From: Mesorhizobium muleiense
GTDB taxonomy: Bacteria; Pseudomonadota; Alphaproteobacteria; Rhizobiales; Rhizobiaceae
Direction: 5' to 3'
Length of the DNA stretch: 64,000 nucleotides
Assembly (NCBI RefSeq): GCF_900099905.1
Contig: NZ_FNEE01000001.1
Location: forward strand, 669,091 to 733,090
Shown here: piece after piece, positions 19,193 to 28,222 of the stretch
Numbering within the stretch: position 1 is the first letter of the stretch
Layout: the number at the start of each line of letters is the position of its first letter
Notes under the pieces: model-generated
Databases searched by the model: none
What the model was told of the DNA's origin: nothing
Seen by the model: the letters and a program-made list of their open reading frames with translations, nothing else
Made by a program: the position numbers and the translations under genes

Positions 19193-19361
19193 GGTGCCGG
19201 ATAGGCGCCTCGCTCGCAGGGTCAGTGCTCGGGCAGCAACAGAGGCGGAGGGAAGACAGCTTTTCGCAGCGCCCAGGACTTCGCCTTATGGCGAAGTCCG
19301 GTGGGGCATTTCTCTGTGCCGGGAGAGAAATTCTTGGTGCAAAACCGAGTTGGCTCGGTTT
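19193..19361 (+). other. Hairpin-rich intergenic region, possible structured RNA
   Basis: The gap between the H1-like gene and the GST (19145-19597) has no credible gene. It holds three perfect stem-loops in a row: 19276-19299 (10-bp stem, loop TTAT), 19308-19331 (8-bp stem) and 19342-19361 (8-bp stem, loop TTGG). A weaker one lies at 19193-19209. None has a terminator T-run. This could be a noncoding RNA or a long structured leader; I match it to no known riboswitch. Confidence 0.45.
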
Positions 19362-19597
19362 CGAACCCGTCTGACCTGTTCAGATGCTCTCAGGCTGGCA
19401 CTGTACCGCTCATCTGCCTGCGGATCGTGGAAGAGGACGGTCGTTCGCCGTGGCGCCCGGTTTTTCCGCCTGTGGGCTGTTGATCATGTCGGGATGTCCG
19501 GCCAACAGTGTCGCGGAAATGGATCATACGCAAATTCAAAGTGCTACAGCGGCCTTTGCGCGTCCATGCTCTGTACTCGGCAAACAGGAACCCGATC

Positions 19598-20194
19598 ATG
19601 CCCAGACTGCTCTACGCGTCCACGTCACCCTATAGTTCCAAAGTGCGCATGGCCGCGCTTTATGCCGGCATCGCCGTCGAACTCGTGCCGATAAAAACCG
19701 AAGACAAACCGGCTGAGCTGATCGACGCCAATCCACTCGGCAAGATCCCGGTGCTGGTGCTCGACGACGGCCGCTCGATCCACGATAGCCGCGCCATTAC
19801 CCAGCACCTCAACCGCATGTCGAAGAACGCGCTGTTTCCGCGCAATCCCGACAAGCGCCTCGAGGCGGAAGTGCTTGAAGCGCTGGCCGACGGCATCTGC
19901 GACTGCGCGCTGTCGATGGTCTATGAGCGGCGCACGCGCCCCGAGGATATGGTCTATCAGCCGTGGCTTGACCGCCAGTGGGCGAAGATCACCAGCGCGC
20001 TCGACCTGCTCAACGCCAATCCGCCAAAACTGCCAAAGAAGATCACCGCCGGCCAGCTGGCGCTACGCGCCTGCCTTGGCTATCTCTCACTGCGCTTTGC
20101 CGGAAAATGGGAAAAGGGCCGCAGCAGGCTGGTCCGCTGGGCGGCGCGATTTGACGAGAAGTTTCCGGAGCTGAAACCCTGCGCCCCGGCGTGA
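19598..20194 (+). CDS. Glutathione S-transferase family protein
   Basis: A 198-aa GST. The thioredoxin-like N-terminal domain (residues 1-78) has LLYASTSPYSSKVRMAALYA with the likely catalytic Ser/Tyr region, the cis-Pro in GKIPVLV and the glutathione-binding ED/DS pair in SIHDSRAI. The C-terminal domain is helical. The ATG at 19598 follows AGGAACC. A bidirectional terminator separates it from the convergent outer-membrane gene. Substrate unknown. Confidence 0.87.
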   Translation: MPRLLYASTSPYSSKVRMAALYAGIAVELVPIKTEDKPAELIDANPLGKIPVLVLDDGRSIHDSRAITQHLNRMSKNALFPRNPDKRLEAEVLEALADGICDCALSMVYERRTRPEDMVYQPWLDRQWAKITSALDLLNANPPKLPKKITAGQLALRACLGYLSLRFAGKWEKGRSRLVRWAARFDEKFPELKPCAPA

Positions 20195-20218
20195 GCGGCA
20201 GCCAGAGAAGGGGTCATA

Positions 20219-20249
20219 AAAAAAGCCGGGCACGAGGCCCGGCTTTTTC
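20219..20249. terminator. Bidirectional rho-independent terminator
   Basis: AAAAAGCCGGGC, a short loop, then GCCCGGCTTTTT: a GC stem with A-run and T-run on either side, between the convergent GST and outer-membrane protein genes. It can stop transcription from both. Confidence 0.88.
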
Positions 20250-20269
20250 GTGTCGTGGCTTGGACGATT

Positions 20270-20920
20270 TTAGAACTTCATACCGACGCCGAAGGTGACG
20301 CGGTTGTCGGTCGACTTGACCTTGCCGATACCGTCAAAGTCCTTGTCGCCGAAGTCGGTGTAGCGATACTCGACACGGCCGAACACATTGTCGGTGATCT
20401 TGATGTCGGTACCGACGCCGGCCGTCCAGCCGAGCATGGTGTTTTCGTCACTGGCGCCGAGCGCTTCGATCTCCTGGTTCTTGAGCGCGCCACCGGCGGT
20501 GCCGTAGAGCAGGATTTCCGGGGTGACGGCGTAGCCGAGGCGGGCACGCAGCGAGCCTTCGAAGCCGCCCTTGGCCTCGACGCCGCCATCGTCGCCCTCG
20601 ATGCCGCTATAGCCGATATCGGCTTCAGCACCGTAGACGAAGTTCTCCGCCTGCCACTGATAGCCGCCGAAGACGCCGCCGACAAAACCATCGGTGTCGA
20701 CGTCAGTGCCGATATCCTCGGCATCGGCGTGACCGCTGAAGCCGTAGCCGACGCTCACACCGGCATAGGGACCGGCCCAGGAAGCGACCGGAAGTTCGGC
20801 GATCGGGGCGGGGGCCGGCGGCTCTTCCGCGATGACGTCAGCAGCATAGGCGGTTCCGCCGAGGGCGAAGAGCCCGAACGCCACCGCCAGCGGTCGCGCA
20901 AATTTAAGATTGGCTTGCAT
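20270..20920 (-). CDS. Outer membrane beta-barrel protein (Omp25/Omp31/RopB type)
   Basis: A 216-aa surface protein with a signal peptide ending GGTAYAADV, a Pro/Glu-rich linker (EEPPAPAPIAE), then an eight-stranded barrel: WAGPYAGVSVGYGFSG, GGVFGGYQWQAENFVYGAEA, RARLGYAV and the terminal VTFGVGMKF with C-terminal Phe needed for BAM assembly. These are abundant structural porin-like proteins in rhizobia and brucellae. The ribosome site AGGAG lies before the ATG at 20920. Confidence 0.92.
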   Translation of the reverse strand: MQANLKFARPLAVAFGLFALGGTAYAADVIAEEPPAPAPIAELPVASWAGPYAGVSVGYGFSGHADAEDIGTDVDTDGFVGGVFGGYQWQAENFVYGAEADIGYSGIEGDDGGVEAKGGFEGSLRARLGYAVTPEILLYGTAGGALKNQEIEALGASDENTMLGWTAGVGTDIKITDNVFGRVEYRYTDFGDKDFDGIGKVKSTDNRVTFGVGMKF

Positions 20921-21328
20921 TGTTCTTTACTCCTTAAGCCACAGGCACAGGCTTGCTTTTCACAAGCGCCCTCAACCCGTCGGGGGGAAAAACGGGTCTG
21001 GCGCTCAACGGTTCCGAATGTCGTGTCAAAATACGGCTGAAGCGAACCTGAACTTGGGTCATTACCTGGCACGAATAAGGCCGAACTTTGACGTTGCATC
21101 CGCGCAACAGATGGTGTCAGGAGGCTTAGCCGTGCCGCGCTGGACGACGCTTGGAGCAAGGGGTCCGTAGTCCTATATTGCGGTTGGCAGGCCGAGTCCC
21201 GGCCACAGTCGAAAGACCGATCCGGCCGCTTTGCCACAATGCTGCCCAAGGTCCGAACGGCATTTAACGCTTCGCCGGCCATATTTTGCCGGCTGGCTCA
21301 AAATCGAGCCCCATTGAGGATTGACAGG
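20921..21328. other. Divergent intergenic region omp / SDR
   Basis: A 408-bp gap that should carry the omp promoter and possibly one for the SDR-uvrC run. An inverted repeat ACCCGT / ACGGGT flanks a G-A-rich loop near 20974-20997. I see no other supported feature. Confidence 0.4.
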
Positions 21329-22105
21329 ATGAGCAAGGCCGCTGGAACGGCGCTGGTGACGGGCGGGGGCCAGCGGATCGGCAAGGCGATCGTCGAGGAT
21401 CTCGCCGCGAACGGTTTTGCCGTCGCCATCCATTGCAGCCGCTCGCGGGCCGAGGCGGAAGCATTGGCCGCGCGGATCAACGGCGGTCATTTTGGCCAGG
21501 GTGGCCGCGCTGCTGTGGTCGCCGCCGACCTGACCGACATGGCCGCGGTCGAGGACCTCGTTGGCCGCGCCGAAGCCGCGCTCGGGCCTGTTACACTGCT
21601 GGTCAACAATGCGTCGCTGTTCGTGGACGATACGGTTCAGGACGTCGACTGGCTTGCCTGGGACCGTCACTTCGCCATCCACGTGAAGGCGCCGGCATTT
21701 TTGGCGCAGCAATTCGCCCGCGCGCTGCCGGAAGGCGAGGAAGGGCTGATCGTCAATATGATCGACCAGCGCGTCTGGCGCCCGACGCCCCGCTATTTCT
21801 CCTATGCGCTGTCGAAATCGACATTGTGGACGCAGACGCAGATGATGGCGCAGGCGCTGGCACCCCGCATTCGCGTCAATGCCATCGGTCCCGGCCCGAC
21901 GCTGAAGAGCGCGCGTCAGCAAGACAGCGACTTTGCCGCGCAGGTCGACGGCCTGATCCTGAAGCGCGGCCCGGAATTGCCTGAATTCGGCGCCACCATC
22001 CGCTATCTCTGGGGCGCAAGCTCGGTCACCGGCCAGATGATCGCGCTCGACGGCGGCCAGCACCTTGCGTGGCAGACTCCCGATGTGACAGGCATTGTCG
22101 AATGA
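21329..22105 (+). CDS. SDR-family oxidoreductase, FolM/pteridine-reductase-like
   Basis: NAD(P)-dependent short-chain dehydrogenase of 258 aa. It has the nucleotide motif [10 protein letters not shown] (residues ~10-19), LLVNNAS (~92) and catalytic YALSK (~160). The GQRIG form of the glycine motif resembles pteridine reductases of the FolM type, so a dihydropteridine substrate is plausible but not proven. The start at 21329 follows GAGGA. Its stop overlaps the uvrC start (ATGA), so both genes are coupled. Confidence 0.83.
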   Translation: MSKAAGTALVTGGGQRIGKAIVEDLAANGFAVAIHCSRSRAEAEALAARINGGHFGQGGRAAVVAADLTDMAAVEDLVGRAEAALGPVTLLVNNASLFVDDTVQDVDWLAWDRHFAIHVKAPAFLAQQFARALPEGEEGLIVNMIDQRVWRPTPRYFSYALSKSTLWTQTQMMAQALAPRIRVNAIGPGPTLKSARQQDSDFAAQVDGLILKRGPELPEFGATIRYLWGASSVTGQMIALDGGQHLAWQTPDVTGIVE

Positions 22106-24189
22106 GTCCCATGGACCAGAAACACAAACGTGTCGGCGCCGCCGACGACCTGCCGCCCGATGTCGACCTCGAGGACGAGGCGGCGGAGGAGATCGTCGAG
22201 CCGTCAACGCCCGGTTCCGGTGGCCCTGACGTCGCCTTCACCGCCATCGATTGGACGCCGCATGCCGGCGATGCCGACGGCATGGTCGGCGCCGAAGTCA
22301 TCCAGACGCTGGTCAAACGGCTGCCCAACGCGCCCGGCGTCTACCGCATGATGAATGCCGCAGGCGACGTGCTCTATGTCGGCAAGGCGCGCAGCCTGAA
22401 GAAGCGGGTGACCAATTACGCACAAGGCCGTTTCCACACCAGTCGCATCGGCCGCATGGTGCGTGAGACGGCGACGATGGAGTTCGTCGTCACCCGCACC
22501 GAGATCGAAGCGCTGCTGCTGGAAGCAAATCTTATCAAGCGCTTGCGGCCGCGTTTCAATGTGCTGATGCGGGACGACAAGTCGTTTCCCTACATCCTTC
22601 TGACCGGCGATCATGTCTCGCCCGGCATCTACAAGCATCGCGGCGCGCGCTCGCGCAAGGGCGACTATTTCGGCCCCTTCGCCTCGGCCGGCGCCGTCGG
22701 CCGCACCATCAACTCGCTGCAGCGCGCCTTCCTGCTCAGGAGTTGCACCAACTCCTTCTACGAGAACCGCACCCGGCCGTGCCTGCTGTTCCAGATCAAG
22801 CGATGCGCCGGCCCGTGCACCGGCGAAATCTCGCATAGTGACTATGCCAGGCTGGTCGCCGAGGCGAAGGACTTCCTGTCCGGCCGCAGCCAGAAGGTGA
22901 AGACCGACATCTCCGCCGCCATGCAGCAGGCCGCGGAGAATCTCGATTTCGAGCGCGCCGCAATCTATCGCGACCGGCTGGCGGCGTTGTCGCATGTGCA
23001 GAGCCATCAGGGCATCAACCCGCAGACCGTCGACGAGGCCGATATCTTCGCCATCCATCAGGAAGGCGGCCAGGTCTGCATCCAGGTCTTCTTCTTCCGC
23101 ACCGGCCAGAACTGGGGCAACCGCGCCTATTTCCCCAAGGCCGATCCGGCGATGGAGGCGGCCGAGGTGCTGGGCTCGTTCCTGGCGCAATTCTATGACG
23201 ACAAGCCGACGCCGCGCGCCATCCTGTTGTCGCATGGCGTCGAGGACCAGGAATTGCTGGCTGAGGCGCTCTCCACCCGCGCGGGTCGCAAGGTGGCGAT
23301 CTCGGTGCCGCAGCGCGGCGAGAAGAAGGATTTGACCGACAACGCCCTGCAGAATGCCCGTGAGGCGCTCGGCCGCCGGCTGGCCGAGACCTCGACGCAA
23401 GGGCGGTTGCTCACCGGTTTCGCCGAGACTTTCGGCCTGAAGAAACCGCCGGTGCGCATCGAGGTCTACGACAACTCCCACATCATGGGCACCAACGCCG
23501 TCGGCGCCATGGTGGTCGCCGGGCCGGAAGGCTTCGTGAAGAACCAGTACCGGAAATTCAACATCCGCTCGACCGAGATCACGCCGGGAGACGATTTCGG
23601 CATGATGCGCGAGGTGATGGAGCGGCGTTTCTCCCGCCTCCTGAAGGAACATGGCGATGTGCCGCGGAGCGAACAGGCGGCGGACGACATCCTGGCCGAA
23701 CAGGGCGACGATATCGAGGATGCAGGCGGCTTCCCGGCCTGGCCAGACGTCATCCTCATCGATGGCGGCCAGGGCCAGATGACGGCGGTACGACAAATCC
23801 TCGCCGACCTCGGCATCGAGGACCGCGTCCAGGCCATCGGCATCGCCAAGGGCCAGGACCGTGACGCCGGCCGCGAACGCTTCTTCGTCAGGGGCAAGCC
23901 ACCGTTTTCGCTCCCCGTGCGCGACCCCGTGCTCTATTTCGTTCAGCGGCTGCGCGACGAGGTCCACCGTTTCGCCATCGGCTCCCACCGCGCCCGCCGC
24001 AAGAAGGAGATGGTCAAGAGCCCGCTTGACGAGATCAGCGGCATCGGTCCCGGTCGCAAGCGCGCGCTGCTCATGCATTTCGGCACCGCCAAGGCGGTCA
24101 GCCGCGCCGCGATCGAGGATCTGGTCAAGGTCGATGGCATTTCCGAGCAGGTCGCCAAGCTGGTCTACAACCATTTTCACGAGAGCTGA
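22102..24189 (+). CDS. uvrC: Excinuclease ABC subunit C
   Basis: Nucleotide-excision repair nuclease that makes both incisions around a lesion with UvrAB. About 695 aa. Order of domains: an acidic N-terminal extension (residues 1-65), GIY-YIG nuclease ([19 protein letters not shown], ~78-97), a Cys cluster ([20 protein letters not shown] and CAGPC), the UVR motif binding UvrB (~270), an RNase H-like C-terminal nuclease ([12 protein letters not shown] and [11 protein letters not shown]), and a helix-hairpin-helix pair ([17 protein letters not shown]). I chose the ATG overlapping the SDR stop; the ATG at 22111 is an alternative. Confidence 0.96.
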   Translation: MSPMDQKHKRVGAADDLPPDVDLEDEAAEEIVEPSTPGSGGPDVAFTAIDWTPHAGDADGMVGAEVIQTLVKRLPNAPGVYRMMNAAGDVLYVGKARSLKKRVTNYAQGRFHTSRIGRMVRETATMEFVVTRTEIEALLLEANLIKRLRPRFNVLMRDDKSFPYILLTGDHVSPGIYKHRGARSRKGDYFGPFASAGAVGRTINSLQRAFLLRSCTNSFYENRTRPCLLFQIKRCAGPCTGEISHSDYARLVAEAKDFLSGRSQKVKTDISAAMQQAAENLDFERAAIYRDRLAALSHVQSHQGINPQTVDEADIFAIHQEGGQVCIQVFFFRTGQNWGNRAYFPKADPAMEAAEVLGSFLAQFYDDKPTPRAILLSHGVEDQELLAEALSTRAGRKVAISVPQRGEKKDLTDNALQNAREALGRRLAETSTQGRLLTGFAETFGLKKPPVRIEVYDNSHIMGTNAVGAMVVAGPEGFVKNQYRKFNIRSTEITPGDDFGMMREVMERRFSRLLKEHGDVPRSEQAADDILAEQGDDIEDAGGFPAWPDVILIDGGQGQMTAVRQILADLGIEDRVQAIGIAKGQDRDAGRERFFVRGKPPFSLPVRDPVLYFVQRLRDEVHRFAIGSHRARRKKEMVKSPLDEISGIGPGRKRALLMHFGTAKAVSRAAIEDLVKVDGISEQVAKLVYNHFHES

Positions 24190-24286
24190 TGATTCGGCTA
24201 TTTTCGGCTGGTCCATCGACTATCATCTGTTGACCCCCCACATTCGCTTCTGATTTGAGTAGGCAGGTAGAAAGAGTTCCAAAGAA

Positions 24287-24883
24287 ATGGCCCAGCGCGC
24301 ATTCAACCTGCCCAACATGCTCACTTACGTCCGCATCCTAGCGGTGCCGCTGGTTGTGCTGTGTTTTTTTCTCGAAGGCCATCTGAAGTCGAGCGACTTC
24401 GCCCGCTGGTCGGCGTTGGTCATTTTCCTGCTCGCCTCGATCACCGATTATTTCGACGGCTATCTGGCGCGCGCCTGGCAGCAGACCTCGAATATCGGCA
24501 AGATGCTCGATCCGATCGCCGACAAGTTGCTGGTCGCCACATGCCTGCTGCTGCTGGCGGCCGATACCGATAGGCATGCCGGCATCGCCGGCTGGTCGCT
24601 GTGGGCGGCAATCATCATCCTGTGCCGCGAGATCCTGGTCTCGGGCCTGCGCGAATATCTGGCGGCGCTGAAGGTCTCGGTGCCGGTGACGCAGCTGGCG
24701 AAGTGGAAGACCACCATCCAGATGATCGCCATCGCCTTCCTGCTCGCCGGACCTGCCGGCGACAAGATCTTCCCGCTGACCACGCAGGTCGGGCTGGTGC
24801 TGTTGTGGATCGCCGCGCTGGTGACGCTTTACACCGGCTACGACTATTTCCGCGCCGGCCTCAAGCACATCATGGACGAGTAG
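24287..24883 (+). CDS. pgsA: CDP-diacylglycerol--glycerol-3-phosphate 3-phosphatidyltransferase
   Basis: Inner-membrane enzyme that makes phosphatidylglycerol phosphate, the first step of PG and cardiolipin synthesis. It is 198 aa with several membrane helices and the CDP-alcohol motif DYFDGYLAR...GKMLDPIADK (residues ~48-80). It begins NLPNMLTYVRI, the standard N-terminus. moaD starts one base after the stop. A second family member lies at 48283; this one is the better match to true PgsA. Confidence 0.93.
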   Translation: MAQRAFNLPNMLTYVRILAVPLVVLCFFLEGHLKSSDFARWSALVIFLLASITDYFDGYLARAWQQTSNIGKMLDPIADKLLVATCLLLLAADTDRHAGIAGWSLWAAIIILCREILVSGLREYLAALKVSVPVTQLAKWKTTIQMIAIAFLLAGPAGDKIFPLTTQVGLVLLWIAALVTLYTGYDYFRAGLKHIMDE

Positions 24884-24884
24884 C

Positions 24885-25142
24885 ATGTCGACGAGGCTCA
24901 TCTATTTCGCCTGGGTGCGCGAGCGGATCGGCAAGCCGCAAGAGGACGTCGAATTGCCCGCCGGCATCGAGACGGTGGCCGACCTGCTGCGCTGGCTGAA
25001 ATCGCGCGGCGAGGAGTACGAGCACGCGCTGCAATATCCTGACGTGATCCGCGTCGCCATAAACCAGGAACATGTCGAGCACCGCGAGAAGATATCAGGC
25101 GCGCGCGAGATCGCCCTGTTCCCGCCGATGACGGGTGGCTGA
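24885..25142 (+). CDS. moaD: Molybdopterin synthase sulfur carrier subunit
   Basis: Small ubiquitin-like protein (85 aa) that carries thiocarboxylate sulfur for molybdopterin. It ends in FPPMTGG, the Gly-Gly tail activated by MoeB, and has LIYFAWVRERIGK and VAINQEHVE. It is next to pgsA and just before moaE, a common rhizobial arrangement. It supplies the cofactor for enzymes such as the molybdopterin oxidoreductase at 42150. Confidence 0.94.
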   Translation: MSTRLIYFAWVRERIGKPQEDVELPAGIETVADLLRWLKSRGEEYEHALQYPDVIRVAINQEHVEHREKISGAREIALFPPMTGG

Positions 25143-25143
25143 A

Positions 25144-25632
25144 ATGCCCGGCGCGGTGGTGCCGACGGTGCGCATCCAGGCGGAGGATTTCGATGTCGCC
25201 GCCGAGATCGCCAGGATGACGCAAGGCCGCGCCGACATCGGCGCCGTGGTTACTTTCTCGGGTCTCTGCCGCGACGAGGCAGGCAGGCTCGCGGCACTCG
25301 AGCTCGAACATTATCCCGGCATGGCCGAGGCCGAGATCGGCCGCATCGCCACCGAGGCGGTTCACCGCTGGCCGCTGCAGGGGCTCACCGCCATCCATCG
25401 CCACGGCAGGATCGCGCCCGGTGAGAACATCGTGCTGGTGGTCGCTGCCTCCGCGCATCGGCAGGCGGCGTTCGAGGCGGCGAACTTCCTGATGGATTAT
25501 CTCAAATCGCGCGCGCCGTTCTGGAAGAAGGAACACCACACCGACGGCTCGCAAGGCGGCTGGGTCGACGCCAAGGAGGCCGACGACGAGGCCGCAAGCC
25601 GCTGGAAGCAGGCCGTGCCGAAACGAAATTGA
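25144..25632 (+). CDS. moaE: Molybdopterin synthase catalytic subunit
   Basis: Large subunit (about 162 aa) that inserts two sulfurs into precursor Z using MoaD. Motifs: GAVVTFSGLCRDE (residues ~33-45), LELEHYPGMAE, AIHRHGRI, and the catalytic lysines in DYLKSRAPFWKKE near residue 123. Two starts are possible: GTG at 25135, overlapping moaD, or ATG at 25144, just after the moaD stop. I use the ATG, but the GTG is equally workable. Confidence 0.93.
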   Translation: MPGAVVPTVRIQAEDFDVAAEIARMTQGRADIGAVVTFSGLCRDEAGRLAALELEHYPGMAEAEIGRIATEAVHRWPLQGLTAIHRHGRIAPGENIVLVVAASAHRQAAFEAANFLMDYLKSRAPFWKKEHHTDGSQGGWVDAKEADDEAASRWKQAVPKRN

Positions 25633-25773
25633 TGCTTCGCGTCACCGCCGGAGGTTTGCCGAATGGCAACTTTCGACCCGAAAAGGAAGCCCGACATCCG
25701 CTGAGGCGAACCACGTAGCAGCCGAGGCTACAGAGCCCATTTACGCCTTCGATCCAGCCTCGTCGTCGTGGAA

Positions 25774-27039
25774 TCAGCGCAGGTGTCGGAAACAGTCGCG
25801 CAGCTCCTTCGTAAACAGATCCGGCTCTTCAAACGCCGCGAAATGCCCGCCGCGGCCGAGCTCGTTCCAGTGGATGAGATTCGGATAAACGCGAGCGGCC
25901 CAGCTGCGCGGAGCGCGAAAGATTTCTCCCGGAAAGATGCTGCAGCCGACCGGAAGCTCAACGCGGGAGGCCGGCGTAAAGCCGTTCTCGAAATACATCC
26001 GCGCGGAAGACGCCGCTGTGTTGGTCAGCCAGTAGAGCGTGATGTCGTCAAGCATCTCGTCGCGCGTAAGCGCCTGCTCCGGATCACCGTCATTGTCGCT
26101 CCAGAAGCGAAATTTCTCGTAGATCCAGGCAGCCAGTCCAACGGGTGAGTCTGCGAGCGCATAGCCGACCGTTTGGGGGCGCGTCATTTGCAGCTGGTAA
26201 TAACCGAAATCTTCGGTTTGAAATCGCGCCAGTGCATCGACGGCCCGCTGCTCGTCTGGTGATTGTGGCACAGGGACCGGATCCGAAATCACCTGCGGAA
26301 AGTTGAGATGGATGGCTGCAAGGCCGGACGGCCGCTGCTGCGCCAGCCTGGTCGTAACGAGTGCGCCCCAATCGCCTCCCTGGGCGACATACCGGTCATA
26401 GCTTAGCCGGCGCATCAATTCTGCCCAGGCCCTGGCGATGCGGTCTGCATTCCAACCGCGCTCGGAGGGCTTGTCGGAGAATCCGAAGCCCGGCAGAGAG
26501 GGGGCAATGACATGGAATGCGTCCTCGGCTCTGCCGCCATGCGCGGTTGGGTTCGTCAAAGGTTCAATGACTTTGAGGAATTCGATGACTGATCCTGGCC
26601 AGCCATGTGTGATGATGACCGGCAGGGCTTTCGGATGGCTTGAGCGCACGTGCAGGAAGTGAATGCTGAGCCCGTCGATCCGGGTTTGATATTGCGCAAA
26701 GCCGTTGAGCGTATTTTCGCACCGCCGCCAGTCGTAGCCGTTCCGCCAATATTCCACGAGGGCGCGAAGCTTGCCGAGCGGCACGCCCTGCGACCAATCG
26801 CTGACCGTCTCGCGTTCCGGCCAGCGCGCTCGCGCCAAACGTTGCTTCAGATCATCGAGCGCAGCTTGTGGCGTGCGATAGGCGAAGGGCGTGATGGCGG
26901 GTTGCGCGAACACGCTTCCCGCACGCGCAAGGGCAGTCGCTGTGATAGCTGTCGAACCGGCCGCTTTCAGAAACAAACGACGCGATAATGCACCGGTAGA
27001 TGCTCCATAACCAAGCGCCTTTGTTCGAAATTTGCTCAT
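25774..27039 (-). CDS. Epoxide hydrolase family protein with Tat-type signal
   Basis: Alpha/beta hydrolase of 421 aa with the N-terminal epoxide-hydrolase domain (TPFAYRTPQAALDDLKQRLA). The oxyanion motif is HGWPGS (~residue 144), the nucleophile Asp is in QGGDWGA (~224), and the late His is in RGGHFAAFEE (~400). The N-terminus has SRRLFLKAAG, a twin-arginine type motif, followed by a hydrophobic stretch to VFAQP, so export through Tat is likely. Substrate unknown. Neighbours are an SDR fragment and moaE. Confidence 0.88.
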   Translation of the reverse strand: MSKFRTKALGYGASTGALSRRLFLKAAGSTAITATALARAGSVFAQPAITPFAYRTPQAALDDLKQRLARARWPERETVSDWSQGVPLGKLRALVEYWRNGYDWRRCENTLNGFAQYQTRIDGLSIHFLHVRSSHPKALPVIITHGWPGSVIEFLKVIEPLTNPTAHGGRAEDAFHVIAPSLPGFGFSDKPSERGWNADRIARAWAELMRRLSYDRYVAQGGDWGALVTTRLAQQRPSGLAAIHLNFPQVISDPVPVPQSPDEQRAVDALARFQTEDFGYYQLQMTRPQTVGYALADSPVGLAAWIYEKFRFWSDNDGDPEQALTRDEMLDDITLYWLTNTAASSARMYFENGFTPASRVELPVGCSIFPGEIFRAPRSWAARVYPNLIHWNELGRGGHFAAFEEPDLFTKELRDCFRHLR

Positions 27040-27059
27040 CTTGAACTCCTCTCAAGCCG

Positions 27060-27300
27060 GTGTGGGTCGGGCCCCAAACGTTCCAACTCGGATGCGTTCC
27101 GAGGCATTCGTTCCAGCGCCGCTGCCTCGGGCTCGCCGCCGGAGGTGATCTCCTCTGCGACGCGGTAGACGGCGCGAGGTGCGAACGCTCAAGAAGACAC
27201 TTGTGCCTTCCCGCGCAAATGCCATGGCGAGGGCGCCACCGATTGATCCGCCCGCGCCGTACGGCCCACTGATTGTCCGTGTCGTGACGTGCTGCCAAGG
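27060..27300 (-). pseudogene. Fragment of an SDR-family dehydrogenase
   Basis: The minus strand encodes GAGGSIGGALAMAFAREGTS followed by VFLS, a typical Rossmann glycine motif of short-chain dehydrogenases. A few codons later a second frame reads VYRVAEEITSGGEPEAAALE, matching the next helix of the same fold. The pieces are in different frames, stop near 27060, and no active-site region follows. It is a 5' remnant of a lost gene upstream of the epoxide hydrolase. Confidence 0.6.
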
Positions 27301-27324
27301 TTCAGATAGGCCTCGAGCCGGCCG

Positions 27325-27786
27325 TTAGTCCCTCGGCGATTCGTTTGTCCGCGGCAGCCCCTGGCCGGTTTCGAGCAAGCTCTTCAGGCTCGACATCACC
27401 AGCGGCCAGCCCTTCGACACGCCGTCGATCAGCTTATGCGGACCATCGACCTCCGCCTCGTGCGTGATGGTGAGCTTCGTCACGTCGTCGACCTGTTCGA
27501 TCTCGAAGCTGCAGCGGGTGAAGCCGTCGGCCTTGATGTCCGGGAAGAACTCGTTTCGCCATTTAATGACAAGACGCCGAGGCGGATCGATATCGATGAT
27601 CTCGCCGCTGTCAGAGACTCGCCCGTCGGCAAAGACCAGCTTCCAGGGCGAGCCCTTCTTCCAATCCGTCTCCTGGTGTGCGCCTGACCAGTATTGCCGA
27701 TTGAATTCGGGCTCGGTCAGCGCCTGCCACAGTTTCTCGGGCGTTGTGCGGATGTAGGTCACGTAGACGAAGCTAGCCTTACTCAT
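27325..27786 (-). CDS. SRPBCC/AHSA1-family protein
   Basis: Small START-like fold protein (153 aa), family AHSA1. It has YIRTTPEKLWQALTEPEF (residues ~10-27), GEIIDIDPPRRLVIKW and the C-terminal helix GWPLVMSSLKSLLETGQGL. Such proteins bind hydrophobic ligands; the exact ligand is unknown. It overlaps the upstream ArsR gene by 8 bp, a very common ArsR-SRPBCC pairing that is co-transcribed and probably induced by the same signal. Confidence 0.9.
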   Translation of the reverse strand: MSKASFVYVTYIRTTPEKLWQALTEPEFNRQYWSGAHQETDWKKGSPWKLVFADGRVSDSGEIIDIDPPRRLVIKWRNEFFPDIKADGFTRCSFEIEQVDDVTKLTITHEAEVDGPHKLIDGVSKGWPLVMSSLKSLLETGQGLPRTNESPRD

Positions 27787-28102
27787 CGCTCGGTCCTTCC
27801 AGCCGTTTCTTCAAATCGGCGAGCGCCCGCAGGCGCCCCTGCTCGAATTTGCCGATCCAGCGGTCAGCTATTTCGGCGATAGGGGCTGGATTGAGGTAGT
27901 GCTCCTTCTCACGGCCCCTGCGGCGCGTCACGACGAGGTTCGCTTCTTCCAGAATCGCCAAATGCTTACTTACTCCCTGCCGTGTCATGCCCATCTCTTT
28001 GCAAAGCGCGTTTAGCGTCTGCCCGTTTCGTGCGTGGAGATTGTCCAGCAGCTGCCGGCGTGTCGGATCGGCCAGCGCCTTGAAAACGGCATCCATGCTC
28101 AT
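27779..28102 (-). CDS. ArsR/SmtB-family transcriptional regulator
   Basis: Winged-helix repressor of about 107 aa: MDAVFKALADPTRRQLLDNL, recognition helix MGMTRQGVSKHLAILEEANL and wing VTRRRGREKEHYLNPAPI. It lacks the Cys/His metal sites of metal sensors and belongs to the non-metal type paired with SRPBCC proteins. I use the ATG at 28102; the promoter -10 element ends seven bases upstream, so the mRNA is probably leaderless. An operator lies in the promoter. Confidence 0.9.
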   Translation of the reverse strand: MSMDAVFKALADPTRRQLLDNLHARNGQTLNALCKEMGMTRQGVSKHLAILEEANLVVTRRRGREKEHYLNPAPIAEIADRWIGKFEQGRLRALADLKKRLEGPSDE

Positions 28103-28108
28103 CGCGTT

Positions 28109-28138
28109 TATATAGGCAACTAATTGGTTGCCTGTCAA
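28109..28138 (-). promoter_or_regulatory. ArsR promoter with operator between -35 and -10
   Basis: On the minus strand TTGACA (28138-28133), an 18-bp spacer and TATATA (28114-28109). The whole spacer is a near-perfect palindrome, GGCAACCAATTAGTTGCC, fitting an ArsR dimer site. The start codon at 28102 is only seven bases from the -10, which predicts leaderless transcription. Confidence 0.72.
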
Positions 28139-28222
28139 GGCGATTCATAAGAAGGCGACAGGGAGCCCATCATCACTCTAGCCACCTGATGGCAAATGCG
28201 GATGCGGAAGAAGTGGATTGGC

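Noticed and set aside
18670-19374. Gly/Ser/Cys-rich 234-aa product of the shifted H1 frame
   Set aside because: Composition is the out-of-frame reading of Lys-Ala codons; the in-frame H1-like protein appears on removing one repeat unit.
19340-19400. Possible tRNA suggested by GGTTTCGAACCCG
   Set aside because: T-loop-like bases but no acceptor, D or anticodon stems can be built on either strand.
22204-24216. 670-codon minus-strand frame opposite uvrC
   Set aside because: Antisense shadow of uvrC with no start site or known motif.
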